Source of the DNA: Falsiroseomonas sp038250135
Lineage (GTDB): Bacteria; Pseudomonadota; Alphaproteobacteria; Acetobacterales; Acetobacteraceae
NCBI GenBank assembly: GCA_038250135.1
Contig: JBBSCP010000206.1
Span: 1-8,557, forward strand
Direction of reading: 5' to 3'
DNA: 8,557 nt
Below the pieces are notes generated by a model. That model was not told where the DNA came from, ran no database searches, and worked only from the letters and a program-made list of their open reading frames with translations. The first letter of the stretch is position 1, and the number at the start of each line of letters is the position of its first letter. The translations under genes and the position numbers were made by a program. This document shows, one piece after another, positions 1-5,271 of this stretch.

Positions 1-462
1 CAACACGAGCCCCTGCGTCGGGCTCACCGCCCAATCCAGCGCCGGCAGGCCGAGCGCCTGCAACACATAGGCGACATGCCCGACATCCGGATCGAACAGG
101 TAGCGCCACATCACCACGGCCGCGACTTCGCTGACGGCATAGGGCGCCAGCACGATGGCGAGCATCAGCCGCTGCATCGGCAGGCCGGCCGCAAACAGCA
201 GCGCCATCATCAGGCCGAGCAGCAATTCGACATGCACGACGACCAGCACGATCACCGCCGTATTCCACAGCGCGCGCCAGAAATACACGTCGCTCAGGAT
301 GCGCGCGTAGTTGGCGAAACCCACCCACACCGCACCGACACCGAAGGAGGAGGTGTGCAGCGACAACCACAGGAGATAGATCGCCGGCAGCACCAGCACG
401 ACCAGCACCAGGCCCTGCGTCGGCGCGATCAGCGCAAGGCGGGTGGCGAGCGTCTCGCGCAT
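1..462 (-). CDS. ABC transporter permease, MalF/UgpA type (N-terminal 154 residues, cut by window edge)
   Basis: Inner-membrane subunit of a binding-protein-dependent importer of the carbohydrate/sugar-acid (CUT1-like) class. The reading frame is open from an ATG at 460-462 to the left edge, giving 154 residues; the family is usually about 290. Visible membrane segments are near residues 10-33, 68-92 and 99-121. The stretch APYAVSEVAAVVMWRYLFDP (about 106-125) is typical of MalF-type permeases, which commonly have a Pro-Tyr-Ala-Val and Trp-Arg-x-Leu-Phe-Asp-Pro pattern here. The cytoplasmic EAA loop that contacts the ATPase is beyond the window. The start lies 2 bases after the stop of the enolase-family gene, with no clear ribosome binding site, so translational coupling is likely. 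Its binding protein is probably the one at 2416-3714 in the divergent operon. Family assignment is firm; the substrate is unknown. Confidence 0.88.
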   Translation of the reverse strand, partial: MRETLATRLALIAPTQGLVLVVLVLPAIYLLWLSLHTSSFGVGAVWVGFANYARILSDVYFWRALWNTAVIVLVVVHVELLLGLMMALLFAAGLPMQRLMLAIVLAPYAVSEVAAVVMWRYLFDPDVGHVAYVLQALGLPALDWAVSPTQGLVL

Positions 463-464
463 CG

Positions 465-1595
465 TCAGTCGCGGATCGTCATGGCATCGAGCGCCGCACG
501 GTCCAGCGTCACGCCGAGCCCGGGGGCAGTCGGCACATCGAGCATGCCGTCGCGCAGCCCCCCGACATCGCCAATGACCGGATGGGTGAGCGATTGGCGC
601 AGCGGATTGTCGAAGACCATGCATTCATAGGTGAGAAAATTTGACGCGGCGGCGGCGAGGTGCAGGCTGGCGGCAGAACACACACCGCCCGACCAGCCGA
701 TATGCGGCGCATAGGCCACGGCATGCGTCGCCGCATGTTCGGCGATGCGCCAAGTCTCGGTGATGCCACCCGAGCGCGCGACGTCGGGCTGGATCAGGCC
801 GAGCGTGTGGTTGGCGACGAGTTCGGCCGAATCGCCCGCGGTAAAGTCGCTTTCGCCGGCGGCGAGGCGGATCGGCAGGTGCTGCGCGAGGCGGCGGTAG
901 CCGGCGTGGTCGTCGGGCGCCACCGGTTCTTCGAAGAACCAGTAATCGGCGTCCGCCATGGCGCGGCCGACGCGCATCGCGTCGTCGGCATCGTAGATCC
1001 AGTTGGCATCGGCGCCGAGCAGGACGGAATCACCCACCAGCTTGCGCACGAATTTCACGCGCCGCACGGCATCCTCGACCGGCCGGCCGATCTTCACCTT
1101 GATCTGCCGGAAGCCCTGCGCCAGTGCCTTCGCGACCTCGGCCTCGACGCGCGCATCATCCGACCAGTTGATCGAGGAGGCATAGGCATCGACGCGGCTT
1201 CGCCCCTCGCCACCCAGCAGACGCCAGATCGGCTGGCCCGCCGCCTGACCCGCAAGGTCCCAAAGCGCGATGTCGATGCCGGCGATCGCCTCGATCAACA
1301 TGCCCCCCGTTCGCCCGGTCAGCGTCATGCGCATCGCCTGCCACAGCGCACGGCGGTCATGCGCGCTGCGGCCGATCAGCTTGGGCGTCAGCGTCGCATC
1401 GATGAAGCGCGCGTAGCCGGCGGCGCCCCGGCGGGCGAGGCATTCGCCGATGCCGGTGAGGCCGCTTTCGGTGGTGATCTCCACGATCACGATCTCCAGC
1501 GCGGGCCAATCGCCCTGGCTGGTCCGCTGCACCGTGGGCAGCCGTGCGCGCAACGGATGCGCGGTGACGGAGCGGATGAGGAGATCGTCGGCCAT
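465..1595 (-). CDS. Mandelate racemase/muconate lactonizing enzyme family protein (enolase superfamily, MR subgroup)
   Basis: A 376-residue cytoplasmic enzyme expected to abstract the alpha proton of a carboxylate bound to Mg2+, giving dehydration or epimerisation of a hydroxy acid, sugar acid or similar compound. Seen: the Lys-x-Lys motif (K166, K168); metal ligands D196 (in GADANW), E222 (in FFEEP) and E248 (in AAGES); D271 (in QPD) and H298 (in APH) as the Asp-His dyad; and E324 in YECMVFDNP. In known mandelate racemase the equivalent residues are K164/K166, D195, E221, E247, D270, H297 and E317, so the whole MR-type catalytic set appears intact. The N-terminal capping domain spans about 1-125. 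The ATG at 1595 gives a normal family length. It is first in a minus-strand operon with the ABC permease, divergent from the GntR gene. MR-subgroup members range over racemases and acid-sugar dehydratases, so the substrate stays open. Confidence 0.93.
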   Translation of the reverse strand: MADDLLIRSVTAHPLRARLPTVQRTSQGDWPALEIVIVEITTESGLTGIGECLARRGAAGYARFIDATLTPKLIGRSAHDRRALWQAMRMTLTGRTGGMLIEAIAGIDIALWDLAGQAAGQPIWRLLGGEGRSRVDAYASSINWSDDARVEAEVAKALAQGFRQIKVKIGRPVEDAVRRVKFVRKLVGDSVLLGADANWIYDADDAMRVGRAMADADYWFFEEPVAPDDHAGYRRLAQHLPIRLAAGESDFTAGDSAELVANHTLGLIQPDVARSGGITETWRIAEHAATHAVAYAPHIGWSGGVCSAASLHLAAAASNFLTYECMVFDNPLRQSLTHPVIGDVGGLRDGMLDVPTAPGLGVTLDRAALDAMTIRD

Positions 1596-1599
1596 ACGT

Positions 1600-1620
1600 T
1601 CAACCTATCGGATAGGTTGA
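1600..1620. promoter_or_regulatory. Perfect palindrome, probable GntR operator in the divergent promoter region
   Basis: Ten-base arms TCAACCTATC and GATAGGTTGA flank a single central G, a perfect inverted repeat lying between the divergent enolase-family and gntR genes. FadR-type regulators commonly bind short palindromes in their own divergent promoters, so autoregulation plus control of both operons is the natural reading. The site ends 5 bases before the ATG of the minus-strand gene and would cover its -10 or ribosome-binding region. It sits just upstream of the proposed -35 of gntR. Binding by this regulator is inferred. Confidence 0.72.
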
Positions 1621-1624
1621 TACG

Positions 1625-1654
1625 TTGCAAGGCGGTCCCGTGGGCTGCTATAAG
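1625..1654 (+). promoter_or_regulatory. Candidate promoter of the gntR operon (leaderless geometry)
   Basis: TTGCAA at 1625-1630 and TATAAG at 1649-1654 are separated by 18 bases. The -10 matches the TATAAT consensus at 5 of 6 positions and the -35 matches TTGACA at 4 of 6. By usual spacing, transcription would begin at 1661, exactly the A of the proposed gntR ATG. No Shine-Dalgarno-like sequence precedes that ATG, which fits a leaderless message. TTGCAA is its own reverse complement, so it could also serve as a -35 for the minus-strand gene; the -10 there would be the weak TAGGTT at 1607-1602. This is prediction only. Confidence 0.45.
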
Positions 1655-1660
1655 TCCTTC

Positions 1661-2419
1661 ATGCCACAGGCCTTTGAAGCCGACCCCTTCCTCACCATCC
1701 AGGCGCTAGCCCCGATCCGGCTCGCCGATGGCGTGCTGGCCGAGCTGACCGGCGCGATCCTCGATGGCCGCCTGCCCGAAGGCGGCGCCCTGCCCTCCGA
1801 GGCGCGCCTCGCCGCCCGCTTCGGCGTCTCCAAGCAGGTGGTGCGGGAGGCGACCCGCCAATTGGCGGCACTCGGCGTGGTCGAGATCGGCCAGGGCCGT
1901 TCCACCCGCGTCGTGGCCATGACGGGCGAGCCATTGGGTCGCTTCTGGCGCTTCGCCGTCGGCGACACGGCGGTGGGGTTGCAGGAGGCCGTGGAGCTGC
2001 GCCGGATGCTCGAGCCGCAGGTCGCGCGCCTCGCCGCGCAGCGCGCCACTTCAGCGGGGCTCGCGGAGCTGACCGAGGCGTTGCAGCGCATGGAACGCGC
2101 CATCGACGACCCGGCGCTGTGGATGGAGGCGGACCTCGATTTCCATGCGACCCTCGCGCGCCTGACCGGCAATCGCCTCGTGCAGTTGCAGGTGCGCGGG
2201 CTGCGCCCGGTGATCGAGCGCGTGATGCAGCGCATGAACAACGTCGCCAACCGCCGACCGGCCGATTGGCGCGTCACCTTCGAGCGTCATGCCCGCGTGC
2301 AACGCGCCGTGGCGGCGCGCGATGCCGATGCGGCGCAGGCCGCGATGCTCGACCATTTCGCCGCCGCCGAAGGCGCCATCGCGGCAATCGTCACCGCAAC
2401 CAGGGAGGCAACAACATGA
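1661..2419 (+). CDS. FadR-type GntR transcriptional regulator (wHTH plus FCD ligand domain)
   Basis: A 252-residue DNA-binding repressor or activator, probably controlling this catabolic locus in response to a substrate or pathway intermediate. Residues about 18-86 form the GntR winged helix-turn-helix (G-x-L-P-S-E-x-x-L-A-x-x-F-G-V-S-x-x-V-V-R-E-A-x-x-x-L). Residues about 105-240 are the all-helical FCD domain. The usual metal-binding set is present: D158, H162, H210 and H232, with the D-x3-H and 22-residue His-His spacing seen in metal-binding FCD proteins. The open frame extends up to a TTG at 1625, but that would add 12 residues lying inside the apparent promoter, so the ATG at 1661 is preferred. 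It is the first gene of a plus-strand operon; its TGA overlaps the ATG of the binding-protein gene by 4 bases. The effector is unknown. Confidence 0.92.
   Translation: MPQAFEADPFLTIQALAPIRLADGVLAELTGAILDGRLPEGGALPSEARLAARFGVSKQVVREATRQLAALGVVEIGQGRSTRVVAMTGEPLGRFWRFAVGDTAVGLQEAVELRRMLEPQVARLAAQRATSAGLAELTEALQRMERAIDDPALWMEADLDFHATLARLTGNRLVQLQVRGLRPVIERVMQRMNNVANRRPADWRVTFERHARVQRAVAARDADAAQAAMLDHFAAAEGAIAAIVTATREATT
2402..2408 (+). promoter_or_regulatory. Strong ribosome binding site for the solute-binding protein gene
   Basis: AGGGAGG lies 7 bases before the ATG at 2416, inside the end of the gntR coding region. It fixes the start of the binding-protein gene at 2416 instead of the long upstream extension of the same frame, and should give much higher translation of the binding protein than of the regulator. 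Confidence 0.8.
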
Positions 2420-3714
2420 ACAACAACATCACACGCCGCGCCGCAGTCTGCACGGCCTTGGGCACCGCGCTCGCCATTCCGGCGATCCGGCCCGGTGCGG
2501 CACAAACCACGACGCTGAACGTATTGGCGCATCGCGTGCACCAGACAGTCGCCACCGGCACGCAGGGCGGCGACAGCGCCGCAAACTGGGCGCGCGAGAG
2601 CGGCAACGCCGTGCAGTGGACGAGCTTCGACACGGGGGCCTTGTGGGAGCGGCTGCAGCGCGAGGCCTCGCTGCCCTCGACGGGCATCGATGTCGGCTTC
2701 GTGCTGAACACGCAGGTCTCGCCTCGCGCGGCGGCGCTGTTCGAACCCCTCGAGCCCTTCATGGCGCGCGCCCCGCTGGAGGACCCGGCCGACATCTTCC
2801 CCGGCTTGATCGAGGGCATGAGGATCGCCGGCGGCACGCTGGGCATCCCCTTCCGCCATGCGTCGTCCGGCCTGCACTACAACAGCGAGATTTTCGCCGA
2901 ACGCGGCATCGACCGTGCGCCGCGCAGCATCGAGGAGGTGTTCGAGTTCGCGCGGCGCACCAGCTATCGCCGCGCCGATGGCACGCCCGTGGTCGGGCTG
3001 CTGATGCCAGGCGTCACCTACCCCAACGTGATCGACCTGGCCCGCGCCTGGGATGGCGACTTCATCACTTTGGATTTCCGCGTGGTGGCCGACCAGCCGC
3101 CCATGCTCAACGCGATCAAGGCCTTGCGGGAGCTGTTCCAGGCCGGCGCCTTCCCGCGCAACTTCACCGCCATCCAGAGCGAGGAAGTGAACACCTGGAT
3201 GCAGCAGGGCCGCGCCGCCATGGCGCTGAACTCGATGGGCCGCAACCGCATCTACAACGACCCGGCGCGCAGCCGCTTCCCCGGCAAATTCATCACCATC
3301 GCCGTGCCCGCGGCCGAATCGCTGCGCCAACGGTTCGAGGTCGCGCCGGCGAAGGTGGAGTTCTGGGGCATGGTCATCCCGCGCAACGCCCGGAACAAGG
3401 AGCTCTCCTGGTCCTTCATCCGTCACATGGTGGGCAAGCCCGCCACCCTTGCGATGGCGCTGAACGGCAACGGCCCCGTGCGCAACTCCACCTATGACGA
3501 CCCGCGCATCCGCGAGGCACTTCCCTACGCCGAGGAGGAGCGCCGCGTGCTGCGCGTCGCCCGCGTGCCCCTGCCCGCCTTCGACGAAGCCCCCCGCGCC
3601 GGCGATATCTTCAAGGAGGAGGCCGAGGCCGCGGTACTCGGCATGAAGACGCCCGAAGCTGCGATGGCGAGCGTGGTGGCGCGGGTCACGCCGCTCCTGC
3701 CCCGGAACAGCTAG
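2416..3714 (+). CDS. Extracellular solute-binding protein, family 1 (ABC importer)
   Basis: A 432-residue periplasmic protein that captures the substrate and delivers it to the ABC permease. The N-terminus has a twin-arginine-like signal (N-I-T-R-R-A-A-V, R7-R8), a short hydrophobic stretch at about 9-24 and a plausible cleavage near A29 in GAAQT, so export may be by the Tat route. The mature part has family 1 features: an early hinge strand (TLNVLAHR), a central segment with GIPFRHASSGLHYN (typical of sugar-type binding proteins) and a C-terminal lobe with EFWGMVIPRNARNKE followed by a helix-rich tail. Size is normal for the family. The ATG overlaps the gntR stop. The cognate permease is probably the gene at 1-462 on the divergent operon, since no permease follows it here. 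The ligand cannot be deduced. Confidence 0.9.
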   Translation: MNNNITRRAAVCTALGTALAIPAIRPGAAQTTTLNVLAHRVHQTVATGTQGGDSAANWARESGNAVQWTSFDTGALWERLQREASLPSTGIDVGFVLNTQVSPRAAALFEPLEPFMARAPLEDPADIFPGLIEGMRIAGGTLGIPFRHASSGLHYNSEIFAERGIDRAPRSIEEVFEFARRTSYRRADGTPVVGLLMPGVTYPNVIDLARAWDGDFITLDFRVVADQPPMLNAIKALRELFQAGAFPRNFTAIQSEEVNTWMQQGRAAMALNSMGRNRIYNDPARSRFPGKFITIAVPAAESLRQRFEVAPAKVEFWGMVIPRNARNKELSWSFIRHMVGKPATLAMALNGNGPVRNSTYDDPRIREALPYAEEERRVLRVARVPLPAFDEAPRAGDIFKEEAEAAVLGMKTPEAAMASVVARVTPLLPRNS

Positions 3715-4398
3715 TTGTTCGTCCCCACCGCGGCGCTGTCCTCGATTCTGCAGCGCCGCTTCGGCGTGGTCCGCCACGCCCTGCGCGGGCTGCGCGCGCT
3801 CGACCCAGCCCGCGCCCGCTTCGCCGGGCCAGCGGCGACGGTGCGCTACCTGGCGCGACGCGAGGATCTGGACGACGCCTATTCGCCCTTCAACGCCGCC
3901 GCCCCCTTCGCCGCCGCCTTCGAGCAGGTGCAGCCCGGCCAGGTGCTGGTGATCGACGCGCAGAGCGATGCCGGCGCAGGCATTCTGGGCGAGATGCTGG
4001 CCACGCGCCTGCTCGCCCGCGGCTGCGCCGGCGTGGTTTGCGATGGCGGAATGCGCGACGTGGTGGACCTCGCAGGCGTCGGCCTGCCGGTGGTGCATGC
4101 TGGCCCGGCGCCGGCCTCCTCCACCGCCACGCTCATGCTGGTGGACTACGCCCTGCCGGTGACCTGCGCCGGCGTCACCGTGCTGCCGGGCGACTGGATC
4201 GTGGCCGATGAGGATGGCGTGGTCGTCTGCCCCGCCGCGCACTGGGCCGAAGCCCGCGAGGAGGTGCTGGAACGCGAGGCCCTGGAAGTCTGGGTCCGCG
4301 CCCGCCTCGCCGCCGGGGAGAGCATGGTGGGGCTCTACCCGCCGACCGAGGCCGTAAAGCAGGAATTTTCCCGCCGACATGCAGCCGGCGAAGTCTAG
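3715..4398 (+). CDS. RraA-like / HMG-CHA aldolase family protein with TTG start
   Basis: A 227-residue protein of the RraA / 4-hydroxy-4-methyl-2-oxoglutarate aldolase fold. Family members act either as retro-aldolases/oxaloacetate decarboxylases on 2-keto acids or, in E. coli, as an RNase E inhibitor; in a catabolic operon an enzyme role is more likely. Seen: the GILGEMLATRLLARG segment (about 89-103) followed by GVVCDGGMRD (106-115) with the Arg-Asp pair R114-D115 that binds substrate and metal in the aldolases, and CAGVTVLPGDWIVADEDGVV (151-170), a hallmark of the family. The first possible start is the TTG at 3715, directly after the TAG of the binding-protein gene in the same frame; GGAA at 3704-3707 is a weak Shine-Dalgarno 7 bases upstream. 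The N-terminus is short compared with many homologues but similar to E. coli RraA. The name RraA should not be taken as function. Confidence 0.85.
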   Translation: MFVPTAALSSILQRRFGVVRHALRGLRALDPARARFAGPAATVRYLARREDLDDAYSPFNAAAPFAAAFEQVQPGQVLVIDAQSDAGAGILGEMLATRLLARGCAGVVCDGGMRDVVDLAGVGLPVVHAGPAPASSTATLMLVDYALPVTCAGVTVLPGDWIVADEDGVVVCPAAHWAEAREEVLEREALEVWVRARLAAGESMVGLYPPTEAVKQEFSRRHAAGEV

Positions 4399-4443
4399 AG
4401 CAATTCGCGATCAGCTGGAATCAGATGATCGCAATTCTTGCTC
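4398..4443. repeat. Hairpin 1 of the palindrome island
   Basis: Outer arms GAGCAA (4398-4403) and TTGCTC (4438-4443), middle arms GCGATCA (4407-4413) and TGATCGC (4426-4432), and an inner CTG/CAG stem closing a GAAT loop (4415-4424), with short unpaired bulges between. It begins at the last base of the RraA-like gene's stop codon, so it lies in the 3' end of that message. Confidence 0.7.
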
Positions 4444-4460
4444 CAGAATCAACAACTTTT

Positions 4461-4498
4461 AGAACACGAGATGCGTTCGAGTGCACGCTTCGTGCTCT
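4461..4498. repeat. Hairpin 2 of the palindrome island (imperfect)
   Basis: Arms AGAACACGA (4461-4469) and TCGTGCTCT (4490-4498) pair at 8 of 9 positions, with an inner GCGT (4473-4476) and ACGC (4485-4488). It is the weakest of the four and abuts hairpin 3, sharing base 4498. Confidence 0.55.
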
Positions 4499-4537
4499 AG
4501 CGCACTATCGGTTCAATTGAACCGATTTCGTGCGCTA
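4498..4537. repeat. Hairpin 3 of the palindrome island, with a perfect 20-bp core palindrome
   Basis: Outer arms TAGCGCAC (4498-4505) and GTGCGCTA (4530-4537) are perfect. Between them, 4507-4526 is a perfect 20-bp palindrome with half-site ATCGGTTCAA. One base on the left and three on the right are unpaired between the two stems. Confidence 0.75.
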
Positions 4538-4550
4538 AAACCACCTGAAT

Positions 4551-4603
4551 CTAAAGCACGGACTTTGGTTCAAACGATTCCGTTTGAACCAAACGTGCTT
4601 TAG
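4551..4603. repeat. Hairpin 4 of the palindrome island (long, near-perfect)
   Basis: Outer arms CTAAAGCACG (4551-4560) and CGTGCTTTAG (4594-4603) are perfect. Inner arms TTTGGTTCAAACG (4564-4576) and CGTTTGAACCAAA (4581-4593) are also perfect, closing a four-base loop ATTC. Only three bases (4561-4563) are unpaired. The right outer arm contains the stop codon (4600-4602) of the minus-strand gene. Confidence 0.8.
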
Positions 4604-5172
4604 GTTTGGTGGAAGGCCCGCGCCAGCTCGTCCATCATCCCCTGCTCCGCCACCGAGATCGGCGAGGTCAGCCCAAGGAAGCCGCCGGCCGCCGCGGCGA
4701 CGGCGCGCGATTGCCCCAACACGGAGGCTTCAAGCGAGCCTCGCTCCGCCGCGTTGAGCGTGCGGGTCAGCGCTTGCACGTAGTCCTTCCAGGCCTGGAA
4801 CAGCGCAGCACCTGGGCGGACCTGCAGCCAGGCTCCCAGCAGTTCCAGCCCTGGCGAGCCAGCCGACAGGCCCGCCTCGGTCGCGCCCGCCAGCACGGCG
4901 CGCCGTTCCTCCGCCGAGATCGCCCCATCCGCCCAGGCCACCAGGACCATGGGCACCAGCGTCAGCGCCGCGAGGGTGCCAGTGCCAATCTGAAGCTGCT
5001 CCAGACGGGCCAGCACCGCCTCGTCGAAGATGCCGGTGGCGGCCGACAGGGCTTCCTTGCGGAATTTCTGGGCATCCACCTCCTGCATTTTCTGGCGAAG
5101 TTCTTCGTTGTGCTTGGCGAAAAAGGCTTCTTCGAGCCCGGCACGGCGCGCGGCGAGAACGCTTTCGGACAT
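4600..5172 (-). CDS. Small helical protein with TerB-like acidic motif, function unknown
   Basis: A 190-residue protein, probably cytoplasmic, with no signal peptide or clear membrane anchor; I do not recognise a named family with certainty. The first 40 residues are charged and helical, likely coiled coil (LEEAFFAKHNEELRQKMQ at 13-30). Residues 66-100 hold an alanine-rich helix followed by WADGAISAEERRAVL (80-94), which resembles the A-D-G-x-I-S-x-E-E motif of TerB-like domains found in tellurite-resistance and stress proteins, where the acidic residues may bind metal. The rest is predicted helical. The ATG at 5172 is chosen because AAGGGGG precedes it by 5 bases; an in-frame upstream extension of 28 residues lacks such support. 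It follows the oxidoreductase gene on the same strand after 99 bases, so co-transcription is possible but not required. Its stop lies inside hairpin 4 of the palindrome island. Confidence 0.75.
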   Translation of the reverse strand: MSESVLAARRAGLEEAFFAKHNEELRQKMQEVDAQKFRKEALSAATGIFDEAVLARLEQLQIGTGTLAALTLVPMVLVAWADGAISAEERRAVLAGATEAGLSAGSPGLELLGAWLQVRPGAALFQAWKDYVQALTRTLNAAERGSLEASVLGQSRAVAAAAGGFLGLTSPISVAEQGMMDELARAFHQT

Positions 5173-5177
5173 GGTGA

Positions 5178-5184
5178 CCCCCTT
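5178..5184 (-). promoter_or_regulatory. Ribosome binding site deciding the start of the TerB-like gene
   Basis: AAGGGGG on the minus strand, 5 bases before the ATG at 5172. It supports this start over an in-frame ATG at 5256. Confidence 0.7.
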
Positions 5185-5224
5185 GCAATGTGTAGTGCGC
5201 CGCCCTTGGGACAGCGCGTCGGCC

Positions 5225-5241
5225 GCGCCATGAACTGGCGC
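5225..5241. repeat. Short perfect inverted repeat between the oxidoreductase and TerB-like genes
   Basis: Arms GCGCCA (5225-5230) and TGGCGC (5236-5241) with a 5-base loop lie in the 99-base gap between the two minus-strand genes, about 30 bases after the oxidoreductase stop codon. It could be a weak attenuating hairpin or a protein site. There is no T-run on the minus strand after it, so it is not called a terminator. The arms are short enough to occur by chance in GC-rich DNA. Confidence 0.3.
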
Positions 5242-5271
5242 AGGGTGATGTGGCACTGTAACGTATTCCCG

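Larger units (their letters stand above)
4396..4603. repeat. Palindrome island: four consecutive hairpins between convergent genes
   Basis: About 200 bases that are visibly AT-richer than the neighbouring genes and contain no convincing gene. They consist almost wholly of inverted repeats: 4398-4443, 4461-4498, 4498-4537 and 4551-4603, each listed separately. The motif GGTTCAA recurs in hairpins 3 and 4. The arrangement suggests a dispersed palindromic repeat (REP/MITE-like) of the kind scattered between genes in alphaproteobacteria. It may also act as a two-way transcription barrier or mRNA end protector for the convergent genes. None of the hairpins has an adjacent T-run that would make a classical intrinsic terminator. 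No transposase or target-site duplication is visible. Confidence 0.75.

Noticed and set aside
1625..1660. TTG start for the GntR regulator at 1625
   Set aside because: The added 12 residues lie over the likely -35 and -10 elements and are not typical of the family N-terminus; the ATG at 1661 fits better.
660..1709. Plus-strand open frame of 349 codons
   Set aside because: Antisense to the enolase-family gene, which has all its catalytic residues; the opposite frame also runs through the promoter region and into gntR.
2119..2415. Upstream in-frame extension of the binding-protein gene inside gntR
   Set aside because: It overlaps the conserved FCD domain in another frame and would bury the signal peptide; a strong ribosome binding site and the Tat-like signal put the start at 2416.
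2287..4380. Minus-strand open frame of 697 codons
   Set aside because: Antisense to the binding protein and RraA-like genes; low-complexity His/Gly/Arg composition and no family motif.
4399..4599. Classical rho-independent terminator or CRISPR array in the palindrome island
   Set aside because: No hairpin is followed directly by a T-run on either strand, and the repeats differ from one another with no regular spacers.
5173..5256. Upstream ATG at 5256 for the TerB-like gene
   Set aside because: The extra 28 residues are low-complexity and the start lacks a ribosome binding site, whereas the ATG at 5172 has one.
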